Assembly: GCA_015488125.1 (NCBI GenBank)
Contig: WFOJ01000169.1
Coordinates: 1-16,708 of the forward strand
DNA: 16,708 nt
Direction: 5' to 3'
From: Mariprofundaceae bacterium
GTDB lineage: Bacteria > Pseudomonadota > Zetaproteobacteria > Mariprofundales > Mariprofundaceae
Part shown: in pieces, positions 6,701 through 13,041 of the stretch
How positions within the stretch are numbered: position 1 is the first letter of the stretch
Layout of the letters: every line of letters begins with the position of its first letter
Position numbers and translations under genes: made by a program
The notes under the pieces: model-generated
Seen by the model: only the letters and a program-made list of their open reading frames with translations
Databases searched by the model: none
Told to the model about the DNA's origin: nothing

Positions 6701-9254
6701 CCGCAGCAGGGATAGTGGTAAACGACGTCAACACAACGCTGGCCTGGCCATTGGCTGCTGTTTGTGCCGTGCTTGAAGATAGCTTGATCGCATACGGGTC
6801 CGTTGTCCAAAAACGCACCCAGGCATTCTGCACCGGCACCCCATAGGCATCCGTAACCACAGCAGTAGCGGTAATTGGATCTACACCCGATGGATTGGCA
6901 TTGGGTTTATCCACTGTGATGTTCACATTACTGGCATTGGCGGCCACAAACCAGAAGGGAGTGGAAGTCACGGTTGTACCGTCGGCAGCCGTAACTGTCG
7001 CATACACACTCTCACCCACAGTGTCGGAAACATACAGATCGACCACACCATAGGCGTCGGTTACGGCCTGCAAACGAGCTACCCCCGCCTGATTTGTCGC
7101 GGTCAACGATGCCCCTGCCGAGCCGCTCATACTGATCTGCAACGGCTGGTTTGCCGCTCCCCCACCCTGGGCGTCGTTCACAGTGATGCGCAATGCATGC
7201 CCCGCTGTCACGCCATCGGCCAGAAACGGTGCAGCAGTGGTATCAATAATGATCTGGGGAGTAGGTACCACCACCTGCACACTGGTTCTAGCCAAAGATG
7301 TGGCTGCCGCAGGATTTAACGGCAAACTGGCGTAAATATCTGTTATACCCAGGGTGGATAGTGAAAAGGTATTGCTCGCCTGACCATTACCATTGGTTAA
7401 GGCAAAAGTCGGACCGATATGGGTACCTCCCGCCGTATAGGCATCAAATTGTACCCAGGCGTTGGGCAGCAAGCTGGCCGCGCCATCCAGAACAGTTGCC
7501 GTCGCTGTCACCGGAGTTCCCGGAGATACAAAGCCTGCAGATGGAGAAACAACAATCCGATTGGCCAGCGCAGATACAAACTGCAGCGAAGCAGTGGCTG
7601 CCGTGCCATCTGCTGCTGTCGCCGTCAATGTTGTCGCTTCGGCGTAGCTATCAGCAACGAACAACTGAATCTGACCATAAGCATCCGAATACAGTGTAAG
7701 ACTGCTACCACCAGCCTGGTTGCTCGCCACAGCGGAGGATGAGGCGGTTGCCGTGCTGAAGCTAAAGGTGATCGGCTGCGTTGCCTGCGGTACGCCGGCG
7801 CCATTATTCACTGTAACGATCACCCGATGTCCCGCAGTTGTATTATCCGCCAGAAACGGCGCAGCGGTGGTATCCAGCAAAATCTGAGGTGTGGAAATCG
7901 CAGCGTACAAATCGGTGATCTTGGCAACTACCTGCCCCGGTAACAGACCGCCATTACGCGTTCTTGCTGTGATTTGAAAATGGCCGGAAGTCGTCTCGGT
8001 TAGCGTGGCTGTCGCCTTGCCGTTGGCACCTGTGATCACCAACGGTGACGACAACACCGTAGTTGCCGAAGTGGAAGACAATTGAATCTGTTCATTTGGT
8101 ACCACACCTTGCGGGCCGGATGCCGTGATATTCAGGGTTACCACATCCCTGCCATCGCTCAACATGGTGGTTTTACTCGGTATCACCGTCAGCACGCTGG
8201 CATACGGTGTAAAGGTCAGTGAACTGGCGGTAGAGGAACCCCGACCATCCACCGCCGTCAGGATAACGGTTTCAGCAATCCTGTCGGTCACCGTAAACAC
8301 GGCATTGCCTGCGGCATTGGTATTCACCGTTGCTGCTGCGATGGTGGCACGACCATTCTGCCTCAGGGTAATGGGAACGCCAACGGCGTTGGTATTGGTA
8401 TAGGTATCAAAAGCGTGAACCGTGACAGCAACCCCTGTTACGCCATCAGCGGGAACGCTGGCCGGATTCAAGCTAAGGCTGAGGCGATTGCCGTTGACCG
8501 CGGTATTGGAGCCGGAACCAGAGCCTAGAAATGATACGACCACGGTGCGCGTGATCGCCGTGGCACCCGTGCCTGCATTCACTGATACTGTCACCTGATC
8601 ATCAACGGCACTGGTGTCGGTGACGGTCACGCTGGCAACGCCTGTAACGCCTGTGATCGCCGACTGCGCAGACAGTTGCACCAGCCCATTTTGAGCTGAA
8701 ATAGCGCTGAATACCACGGTTTCATTGGCAATCGGATTGTTCCCGGCATCCAGTAACTGAGCATTGATGGTGTAACTGTAGGTACCATCTGCCGGCAAGC
8801 CGGAGGCTACCGGTGCGCTGATAATAATATTGTTCACCGTCGGATTGGGAGCCGGAACAGTCGTGCCTGCGACGCCACCCACTGTTGCTGTAACGGTGAC
8901 CCCATCAACCGCCACATAGGTCAGAATCGCCGTAAATACCCCTTGAGCATTGGTCACACCGGTAATGGTTTGGGTTGTCACCGCACCAACAACAACCTGA
9001 TTGCCGGTAATACTAATGGAGACTGGTTGATTCGCCACCGGATTACTATAGGCATCAAGGCCAGTAACCGTCACTGTCGTTTGCGCCCGACCATTTGGTA
9101 ACCCCGTCACAGCGCCAAATACGGTATTCACAGTCGCCACCGTCGGCGGTGCTGGCACCGGCGCAGGCGCTTGTGGCGCGGAGCCACAGGCAGAGAGCAG
9201 ACCCGTAGCCACCAACACAAACATCCATAAGCGCACTGCATTCAACATATCCAT
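720..9254 (-). CDS. Giant Ig-like repeat lipoprotein (Big_1-type domains), probable pilus-associated surface protein
   Basis: A 2844-residue exported protein. Residues 1-23 form a lipoprotein signal: a charged start, hydrophobic core and lipobox LSAC with the lipidated cysteine at residue 23. Gly and Ser follow it, not Asp, so outer-membrane sorting is expected. A short Ala/Pro linker (APQAPAPVPAPP) leads into about 25 bacterial Ig-like domains of 95-110 residues. These carry the family marks: a PADG turn, a DAYG.PV or DANG.PV hairpin, an NG.A.V.V.D strand and a D..AE..TLTA strand, as in Big_1 (intimin/invasin-type) domains. Domains 5-20 are arranged A-B, then A-B-C-D three times, then A-B. 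The last domain, from about residue 2430, carries a long Trp/Tyr-rich insertion with a calcium-loop-like EDRNKNQILD segment (about 2638-2647) and two cysteines (about 2739 and 2754) that could form a disulfide. The ATG at 9254 has GGAG 6 nt upstream; Met3 is a less well-spaced alternative. It follows pilQ by 88 bp. Function as a pilus-linked stalk or adhesin is inferred from position and domains; no enzymatic domain is visible. Its tyrosine distribution is very unusual (see findings). Confidence 0.85.
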   Translation of the reverse strand: MDMLNAVRLWMFVLVATGLLSACGSAPQAPAPVPAPPTVATVNTVFGAVTGLPNGRAQTTVTVTGLDAYSNPVANQPVSISITGNQVVVGAVTTQTITGVTNAQGVFTAILTYVAVDGVTVTATVGGVAGTTVPAPNPTVNNIIISAPVASGLPADGTYSYTINAQLLDAGNNPIANETVVFSAISAQNGLVQLSAQSAITGVTGVASVTVTDTSAVDDQVTVSVNAGTGATAITRTVVVSFLGSGSGSNTAVNGNRLSLSLNPASVPADGVTGVAVTVHAFDTYTNTNAVGVPITLRQNGRATIAAATVNTNAAGNAVFTVTDRIAETVILTAVDGRGSSTASSLTFTPYASVLTVIPSKTTMLSDGRDVVTLNITASGPQGVVPNEQIQLSSTSATTVLSSPLVITGANGKATATLTETTSGHFQITARTRNGGLLPGQVVAKITDLYAAISTPQILLDTTAAPFLADNTTAGHRVIVTVNNGAGVPQATQPITFSFSTATASSSAVASNQAGGSSLTLYSDAYGQIQLFVADSYAEATTLTATAADGTAATASLQFVSALANRIVVSPSAGFVSPGTPVTATATVLDGAASLLPNAWVQFDAYTAGGTHIGPTFALTNGNGQASNTFSLSTLGITDIYASLPLNPAAATSLARTSVQVVVPTPQIIIDTTAAPFLADGVTAGHALRITVNDAQGGGAANQPLQISMSGSAGASLTATNQAGVARLQAVTDAYGVVDLYVSDTVGESVYATVTAADGTTVTSTPFWFVAANASNVNITVDKPNANPSGVDPITATAVVTDAYGVPVQNAWVRFWTTDPYAIKLSSSTAQTAANGQASVVLTSFTTIPAADVYATLDFNGGVQSKVAISFIDAVASVQLSASVTQAQADGRTQLAVNAKVLNAAGQPLAGRVVNFSHQSNALLSASAVTTDSYGLAVVNVSDFYAETVDIYATSETITSTPAAVALTFTPMIGSVTLTALPVNGAVPADGQTRATFDVIVKDMNGNPIPNVQVLFTDRYATAARILTPQATTDATGHAWTDVTDLRPEQVTIQASVSNVVRTATVNFTATQFQFTTSSNQPFLADGVQDHYVTVTALDQYAQPVAGQVFAVSSSSTTMIPSQTQIVTGANGQAQVSVLDGVAETANLTFTATGGTLAFTVPVQFVAANAANMTITVTPSGVVNPDGVAAANLTIQVTDQNGAAVANAWVNLDAYSGGVTDVWARLGASRLLTNNAGVASTTLTRTQAGTTTVIARMPLNPAVGNQTANVQFDAPVAAVLLIPDVTQARADGYTAVNLKARVLDAAGNPLAGRSVSFSHASSATISAAALTDVYGETIVTVSDRVAENVSVTASSEGVTSVASVLTFTPLVSTMTMNILPAGGAVPADGNSPATIVVTLKDAYGAPVSGTTVQFFDDSYSSAQLSAATAISDATGTATITVKDVTAEMVSIRAVADGITKTGVVNFTLTNLQFVVGGQMPFLADGVQDHYVTVTVTDNLGNPAANQVFTISTASATMIPSQTQITTDVNGFAQVSVADSVAETANLTFTAPGGALAFTVPIQFVAADPATLNISVTPTSGLTPDGLTPATITAYVKDAYGAAVANAWVQFDIYTGTGVLAARRLQSNANGVVSTTITSTTANTVIVRASTPLNAGVVPVLSAPVTFEVPVASVLLTADQTSIDAYGSQAFATLTATALDAMGQPIAGRTTTLAVTSGTATLGTPTGTTSATGQFGSVLFSTTPGAVQVTATVGGVTSAPVTVNFLPVISSMTMTVNPATKSVVADGVSAATLTVVVKDAYGVPIQGQQVRFFDDSFSSALLSGNTVVTGLNGSAVITVSDAYAEAVNLRAVAGYNPVSWKQLSDTVQFVNSTLQVVVSGAQPFLADGNNHLLNVQVNDQNGAPVTTPQVFALSSSTTTMIPSALQVTTNALGQATVSVQDGVAETATLTLTHSATGLVFSVPVTFISADAYAMQVSVTPTTGVLPDGVSVATATVVVTDVYGAVVPNALVQFDVKDSYGNVDRYATLSAAQVMTSATGRATATVSRTQSGTTILNVSLPQTQVAAQAVGINFAGQTAQIPAKITLTSSAYTLKSDGSDSVTLTATVKDAVNVGVSGATVTFTPTSTGDAGVLSANTAVTDAYGSARVTLSAGTFDRSNRTINVTATVGTLAPTPVVPIVVSGSTVALSSSRSSLIAGDPASVATLTVSVTDAGGNPVPNISLGGQVAVPANARLDVYASGQFITSLSNAFTTWSDPYTTTNVAGQVVYDIYAVSGTPGSTVPLTVSALGASSVANFTISSAMDQFAFVSPYRTPVPSISLNGSQRFTVQVASQMIQTAQALFAAGQKADPYARVKFSSSSGSWGALNADPYIIVALSPTPVSPYGNTVSADFYSNLPGIVTIQADEYIDATTPSPNHLQDSMQLQVNATTPSVVRLTSSTTVVAPSLGGQQQQATITATVTDANNFAVANVPVTFDIYAGPGGGEFVSPVTVFTDSGGQAQTTFTSGALSSAQNGVVIQGSVFVNGQTLTGQTALTIGASAVSVSLGTSTTIASSPDGTSYVLPMSVLVTDANGLAVPGAVVSLHVRPVYFAYGHRAPVSSWYFTTGSVAYWPGWLMDNSWGTVPIGGDTAAYAAFGFAAEDRNKNQILDVVTQGAPEDGYTAVVNFTSSSSSEITDQYTNYIYTDYGSIWGVGVNNYAQIDAYVFTNQEYRSDPLTGVLQLFNSNAGYMTTRADGTPNCQPNIGGNPTNWYCASMADGALTPAQASAGSLPQSVVTDASGLGSFNLTYQKQYAGWVVVEVTATIQNTAGTESVGTTRFVLSESLPDRATLLAAYPRSPFGDRP
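998..1460 (-). other. C-terminal aromatic-rich insertion in the last Ig-like domain
   Basis: This part of the lipoprotein gene encodes about 155 residues unlike the rest of the protein. It is rich in Trp, Tyr, Asn and Gly, for example RPVYFAYGH, TTGSVAYWPGW and DQYTNYIYTDYGS. It holds an EF-hand-like run D-x-N-x-x-x-x-x-D (DRNKNQILD) after a phenylalanine-rich strand, similar to acidic calcium-binding loops often found in large repetitive surface proteins. It also has the only two cysteines besides the lipidated one, about 15 residues apart. An Ig-type strand pattern (VVTDASGLGSFNLTY, then VVVEVTATIQN) resumes after it. It may be the distal, ligand-facing module; this is inference. Confidence 0.5.
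3612..7229 (-). repeat. Three-copy 1.2-kb super-repeat (four Ig-like domains per unit)
   Basis: The A-type domain begins with a PFLADG or PFLADN turn whose DNA recurs at 7849-7859, 7219-7229, 6001-6011, 4807-4817 and 3601-3611. Spacing is 630, 1218, 1194 and 1206 bp. The last three intervals are full A-B-C-D units of about 400 residues; the first is an A-B pair only, and another A-B pair follows 3611. Each type keeps its own marks. A: DHYVTV and TMIPS.TQ. B: NAWV.FD or NAWV.LD with TPLN or MPLN. C: AGR..(N/S)FSH. D: VPADG and FFDDS(Y/F)SS. Copies have diverged well below identity, so the array is old and not a recent tandem expansion. Confidence 0.75.
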
Positions 9255-9260
9255 TCCAAT

Positions 9261-9264
9261 CTCC
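9261..9264 (-). promoter_or_regulatory. Ribosome binding site of the Ig lipoprotein gene
   Basis: GGAG on the minus strand lies 6 nt before the ATG at 9254, within CTGGAGATTGGA. It favours this ATG over the in-frame ATG two codons later. Confidence 0.65.
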
Positions 9265-9284
9265 AGTATATCAAAATATCACAA

Positions 9285-9315
9285 GCCGGACGCAATATGC
9301 GCAAGCTCCCCCGGC
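9285..9315 (-). other. Inverted repeat in the pilQ-lipoprotein gap
   Basis: In the 88-bp gap after pilQ, GCCGG and CCGGC can pair around an inner perfect hairpin CGCA-ATA-TGCG, with a 9-nt bulge on one side. On the minus strand it is followed by TTGTGATATTTTG, which is only moderately U-rich. It could act as a weak attenuator that lowers lipoprotein expression relative to pilQ, or as an mRNA-stabilising 3' structure. It does not look like a strong intrinsic terminator. I found only poor promoter-like hexamers in this gap. Confidence 0.3.
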
Positions 9316-9342
9316 ACTCCATAGGTAAAATTACTACTTAAC

Positions 9343-11790
9343 TCAAAGTGTACCCGGTGCCACGCCTGGTTTCAGTATTTTTGGTGTCAGGAAAATCAAC
9401 AACTCGTTGCGGTTATCCGTGACTGCTTTTTTCTTGAACAACAAGCCAATCACCGGAAGCTCGGCCAGAAACGGTACTTTCGCTTTGTTATTGACCTTGT
9501 TCTGCGTGTAAATACCGCCAATCACCACTGTTTCGCCGGAGTGCATGTACACCGAAGTATTCACTTGTTTGGTGTTAATACCTGTTGAGCCATTGAACAC
9601 CACGGGGGAATCATTGGTTACCGATACATCCATGATAATGCCGTCATTCGAGGTAATCTGAGGCGTAACATTCAACGTCAGTGCCGCGCTCTGCAAGGTG
9701 GTGGTAGCCGGACTGTTCGCCGTCCCCGGTGTGGTAATCGGTACCTGCACACCCTGTGTGATGGTTGCCGGTTTCATATTACTGGTGATCACCCGGGGGC
9801 TGGATACAATCTTGATCTTGTTATCCGCCTCTGCGGCTGAAAGCTCCAGGTTCAGGTTCACAGCGCCATTGAACGAACCCAGTGTCAGGCCAATCGCACC
9901 ACCAGTACCAGGGCCAGTGCCGGCAGCCAGATCCACCAGATTGCCTGCCGTCATACCGGCAGCACCGCCACCACCGGCAAAGGCGGCAGCATTACCCTGC
10001 GTTGTGCCTGGTGCTCCGATGGCAACCACACCGGGAAAGTTAAAACCTGTTGTCTGATTGACGTAACCACCCCAGCGAATACCAAGATCCCGTTGAAAGT
10101 TGTTGGATGCCTCAACAATCCGGCTTTCGATCAGCACCTGCCGTACAGGTTGGTCAATTTTCGCCAGCAGGCGTTTGATATTATTGATAACTGCCCGTGT
10201 ATCCTTGACAATCAGGGTGTTGGTGCGCTTATCTACCAGCACACTGCCCCGCGATGACAACAAGGTATCTCCCCCGCCCGTATCAACCGGAGCCTGATTT
10301 TTTTGGCCGGTGCCTGCCCCTCCTTTTTTCGAAGCTGTTTTCAACATTCGCTCCACATCTAAGGCCTTGGCAAAATTCAGTGTAATAAATTCAGTCACCA
10401 GAGGCTCGAGCTGCTCAGAGCCTTGCCGGGCAGCCAGTTTGCTTTGATATTCGGCCTGCAGAGCCTTCAGCGGCGCAATACGCAACACATTACCCATCTG
10501 TTCCTTGCCCAGGCCTTTGGTCGTCAAAATCAGATCCAGCGCCTGATCCCACGGCACATCAATCAGACGCATGGTAATCGTACCATTCACATCGTTGGAC
10601 ATAATAACATTCAGGTTCGCCATTTCGGCAATCAACGTCAGCGCATTGCGCAAATCCATATCCTTCATGTTAAAGGTCACTTTCTGACCCGCATACTTCA
10701 TCGGCGCACTGCCACCACTTGTCATATTGGTGGAGCCAGTTAGCGGTGCCAGGCGCAGAGTGAACACATTGCCCTGCTGAAAGGTGGTAAACCTGGCTTT
10801 GTGACGTAGCCTGGCCACCACCCGTACCTGATCATTCAACTGATAACTGTCCAGCTGCGCGATCGGACCGGGAAACTGACTGACATCCAGCGAACGCTCC
10901 AGTCCTTCCGCCAGTTTCATATGCTGAAAATCGACAATCACGTTATCATTTTCTTCGTGTACACTGACCACGGGGTTGACGGAACTGGAACGAACCACCA
11001 CACGGGCTTCGTCATCTGCCGGTTCAAAATCCACACCTTCGATCACCTGTGGTACGGCCAGGTCCGCATGCATGACGCGACCAAGGCGCACCACCATCTG
11101 ATCATCACGGGCTTCCACCTGCTGCTGCATCACCATGCCTGGCACTAGTGCCACAATAATGCGCAGCCGGTCCTCAGCCTGACCAATCACCACATGACGA
11201 ATCCGCTGTGCCGCATATTCATAAAACTCCTTGGCCAATGCGGAATGCCCACCCCATAAATCGAGAATCAACTGTTTTTTGTCCGCCGTCATGAACACAT
11301 TATGGCTGGCATCCATACGCTGGCCACTCAGCACCAGTTCGGTCATGTCATCGCGATCAACCACCTGGATGGAGGAAACCATGGCGCCAGAGTCACTTTT
11401 GGCATCAATAGCTGTAAAACGCACCAGCACAGCATTGAGCTTTTGTTCGATGCGATAAGGAATGCGATCACTTAAACGGATTTCAACGACCGCATCCTTG
11501 CCATCCATACCCAGTTTTACATCCTGCACGCCCTCACCGCCAGCATGGATATCCCGGACATCGGGTTTCACGCCTGTGTTTTTGATTTTGAGCAAGAGGC
11601 GATCCGGATGATCAAGATCAAAATGTTCAAGTGTTCCCATTTTGTCTGCTTCAATACGCAAGACATCACCATCAGCCGCATCCATCAGCGTCACACCAAT
11701 AATGCTCCCGGCACCGGCTGAACCGACCCACAGCAAACAAGTCAATATGACTCCAAGAACACCTCGACCCCACGTTGTGTTGCCTTTCAT
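9343..11790 (-). CDS. pilQ: Type IV pilus outer-membrane secretin PilQ
   Basis: An 815-residue secretin that forms the outer-membrane ring through which the pilus fibre passes. Residues 1-27 are a Sec signal peptide (hydrophobic VLGVILTCLLWVGS, then AGAG). Three AMIN-like beta modules follow, at about 30-127, 138-237 and 250-347; these bind peptidoglycan in the family. An STN/N0 domain lies at about 368-440 (VTFNMKDMDLRNALTLIAEM). An N1/NolW domain at about 464-545 (FITLNFAKALDVERMLKTAS) carries a Gly/Asn/Gln-rich loop at 489-508. The secretin core is at about 552-805. It shows LIESRIVEA, a Gly/Ala-rich gate loop at 590-640, IVSSPRVITSN, VTPQITSNDGIIMDVSV, VPFLAELPVIGLLFKK and NELLIFLTPKIL, all diagnostic. 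A GGGAG sits 7 nt before the ATG. The gene starts 52 bp after pilO, where pilP would normally be. MshL and GspD are other secretins, but the AMIN modules and PilM/N/O neighbours fit PilQ. Confidence 0.97.
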   Translation of the reverse strand: MKGNTTWGRGVLGVILTCLLWVGSAGAGSIIGVTLMDAADGDVLRIEADKMGTLEHFDLDHPDRLLLKIKNTGVKPDVRDIHAGGEGVQDVKLGMDGKDAVVEIRLSDRIPYRIEQKLNAVLVRFTAIDAKSDSGAMVSSIQVVDRDDMTELVLSGQRMDASHNVFMTADKKQLILDLWGGHSALAKEFYEYAAQRIRHVVIGQAEDRLRIIVALVPGMVMQQQVEARDDQMVVRLGRVMHADLAVPQVIEGVDFEPADDEARVVVRSSSVNPVVSVHEENDNVIVDFQHMKLAEGLERSLDVSQFPGPIAQLDSYQLNDQVRVVARLRHKARFTTFQQGNVFTLRLAPLTGSTNMTSGGSAPMKYAGQKVTFNMKDMDLRNALTLIAEMANLNVIMSNDVNGTITMRLIDVPWDQALDLILTTKGLGKEQMGNVLRIAPLKALQAEYQSKLAARQGSEQLEPLVTEFITLNFAKALDVERMLKTASKKGGAGTGQKNQAPVDTGGGDTLLSSRGSVLVDKRTNTLIVKDTRAVINNIKRLLAKIDQPVRQVLIESRIVEASNNFQRDLGIRWGGYVNQTTGFNFPGVVAIGAPGTTQGNAAAFAGGGGAAGMTAGNLVDLAAGTGPGTGGAIGLTLGSFNGAVNLNLELSAAEADNKIKIVSSPRVITSNMKPATITQGVQVPITTPGTANSPATTTLQSAALTLNVTPQITSNDGIIMDVSVTNDSPVVFNGSTGINTKQVNTSVYMHSGETVVIGGIYTQNKVNNKAKVPFLAELPVIGLLFKKKAVTDNRNELLIFLTPKILKPGVAPGTL

Positions 11791-11797
11791 GACTTAC

Positions 11798-11802
11798 TCC
11801 CT
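11798..11802 (-). promoter_or_regulatory. Ribosome binding site of pilQ
   Basis: GGGAG on the minus strand, 7 nt before the pilQ ATG at 11790. The 52-bp space between pilO and pilQ holds this site and nothing else I can identify; in particular there is no room for pilP. Confidence 0.65.
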
Positions 11803-11842
11803 GCCCATACGGACATCAAACATTCACCATCAATATATTCGA

Positions 11843-12463
11843 TCATCGCCGTCCGCCACGCCGCCCTGCCGATGCCTTGTTGCTTCCCTTCTCCACAAAG
11901 CGATAAGTCGTCATTCTCCCTGTCACATTCAGGCTTCCCGGTTGGTTTCCCGCTGTGATTCTCAGGCCATTGATCGCCACAATACGCGGCAACTCACCAA
12001 CTGCGCGTAAAAACGACAATAACTCACGGAACGTGCCTTTTAACTTGATGGATACCGGAATTTCTGCATAAATCGCTTTCACGGTCTCTGGCTGTGGTTT
12101 GAAAGTCAGCAAATCAAGTCCCGCATCCTTACCACGCCAGGAAATTTCTTCCAACAATTCAGGGATTTTGGCTTTTTCCGGCAACAAGCTTAGTGATACC
12201 TTCAACTGCTTTTCCAGGTTTTTCAATTCTTTTCTCAGTTTCGGAAGTTTCTTTACTTTAATGCTTTTTGTCACAATAGCCTGCTTCTGGCTAGCAATTT
12301 TTTGTTCAGCAGCGGCAATTTGATCAAGTGTATCGCCGAGAATGGCGAAATAATAAATCACTATGATCAATACCACCGTACCTGCCAAAATACCAAATTT
12401 GGCTGCCAGTGGCAATGGTAGAATAGGGCGTAGTACCTCAAGATTCAGGGTATCAAGATTCAT
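11843..12463 (-). CDS. pilO: Type IV pilus inner-membrane alignment protein PilO
   Basis: A 206-residue bitopic inner-membrane protein that pairs with PilN to form the periplasmic alignment ring linking the pilus motor to the secretin. A short cytoplasmic N-terminus with the usual LRPILPLPLAAKF approach to the membrane leads to one transmembrane helix (about 22-42). A Lys/Glu-rich coiled coil follows (about 44-92), then the LLPEKAKIPELLEEISWRG segment and a C-terminal ferredoxin-like fold (about 105-190), all canonical for PilO. Its ATG overlaps the pilN stop by 4 bp (ATGA), with AAGGA about 8 nt upstream, so the two are translationally coupled. The C-terminus ends in a basic tail, ASAGRRGGRR, after the last predicted strand, which I do not recall as typical of PilO. 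The usual next gene, pilP, is absent. Confidence 0.95.
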   Translation of the reverse strand: MNLDTLNLEVLRPILPLPLAAKFGILAGTVVLIIVIYYFAILGDTLDQIAAAEQKIASQKQAIVTKSIKVKKLPKLRKELKNLEKQLKVSLSLLPEKAKIPELLEEISWRGKDAGLDLLTFKPQPETVKAIYAEIPVSIKLKGTFRELLSFLRAVGELPRIVAINGLRITAGNQPGSLNVTGRMTTYRFVEKGSNKASAGRRGGRR

Positions 12464-13041
12464 TGCTTATTTCCTTTTTTTCCGCTGACATCCTCCAGTT
12501 TGGCAAAGCTGGCCCGAATATCGAAAACGCGAATAGGCGAATTTTTTTCTGTTTGCCGGCTAACAGAGCCAAGGCGAACAGAATCTTGCTGAAAATAAGG
12601 TGACGCATCCAGCGCCCGCATAAAATCAGAAATCCCCTCGCTGGTGCCTGCCGCACCTTTCATGATGATTTCCGTTTGCCCATCGGACAGGGACTTGATC
12701 CAAACATTCTTGGGTATCACTTTTGATACTTCATAGAGCATGTTCAGTGAACGAAACCGCCCGACCTGCAACTCATCAATAATTTTCAGTTTGCTCTGAA
12801 CCTCACTGCGTTTACCTTTAAGTGTGGTAATTTCCTGCAGTTTCGCATCCAACGCCTTGACTTTCTCAGCCAATACCTTTTGTTCCTCCAGTTTGGCGCT
12901 TAGCTGCATGCTTTCGAAAATATTCACGGCAATACACAGCACCACCACAGCAGCCACGGTAACCAGAAACCACATGACATGAACCAGAATCTGGCGTTGA
13001 CGAAGTTTTGCACGATAGGGGAGAAGATTGATGCGAATCAT
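12460..13041 (-). CDS. pilN: Type IV pilus inner-membrane alignment protein PilN
   Basis: A 193-residue bitopic protein. The cytoplasmic N-terminus begins MIRINLLPYR, containing the INLLPYR peptide that docks into a groove of PilM in known structures. One transmembrane helix (about 19-42) leads to a long coiled coil (about 44-92) and a PilN-fold periplasmic domain (about 95-180) with VIPKNVWIKSLS and FMRALDASPYF segments. The tail is Lys/Gly/Asn-rich. Length is normal for the family. The ATG overlaps the pilM stop by 4 bp (ATGA). An AGGAG lies 9 nt upstream inside pilM, so pilM-pilN-pilO form one translationally coupled block. It heterodimerises with PilO. Confidence 0.96.
   Translation of the reverse strand: MIRINLLPYRAKLRQRQILVHVMWFLVTVAAVVVLCIAVNIFESMQLSAKLEEQKVLAEKVKALDAKLQEITTLKGKRSEVQSKLKIIDELQVGRFRSLNMLYEVSKVIPKNVWIKSLSDGQTEIIMKGAAGTSEGISDFMRALDASPYFQQDSVRLGSVSRQTEKNSPIRVFDIRASFAKLEDVSGKKGNKQ

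Noticed and set aside
3601..7859. CRISPR-like or intergenic direct repeats from recurring short strings such as CATAGGCATC
   Set aside because: These are in-frame codons of the DAYG turn in the Ig domains, irregularly spaced with coding sequence between; there are no spacers or cas genes.
720..9254. Diversity-generating retroelement target, suggested by the Asn/Tyr alternation in the Ig lipoprotein
   Set aside because: No reverse transcriptase, template repeat or C-type lectin fold is in the window, and the sites are spread over the whole protein, not in one variable region.
9255..9342. Dedicated promoter for the Ig lipoprotein gene
   Set aside because: Only weak hexamers (TTGCGC with TGATAT, 17 bp apart) match about half of the consensus; read-through from pilQ is simpler.
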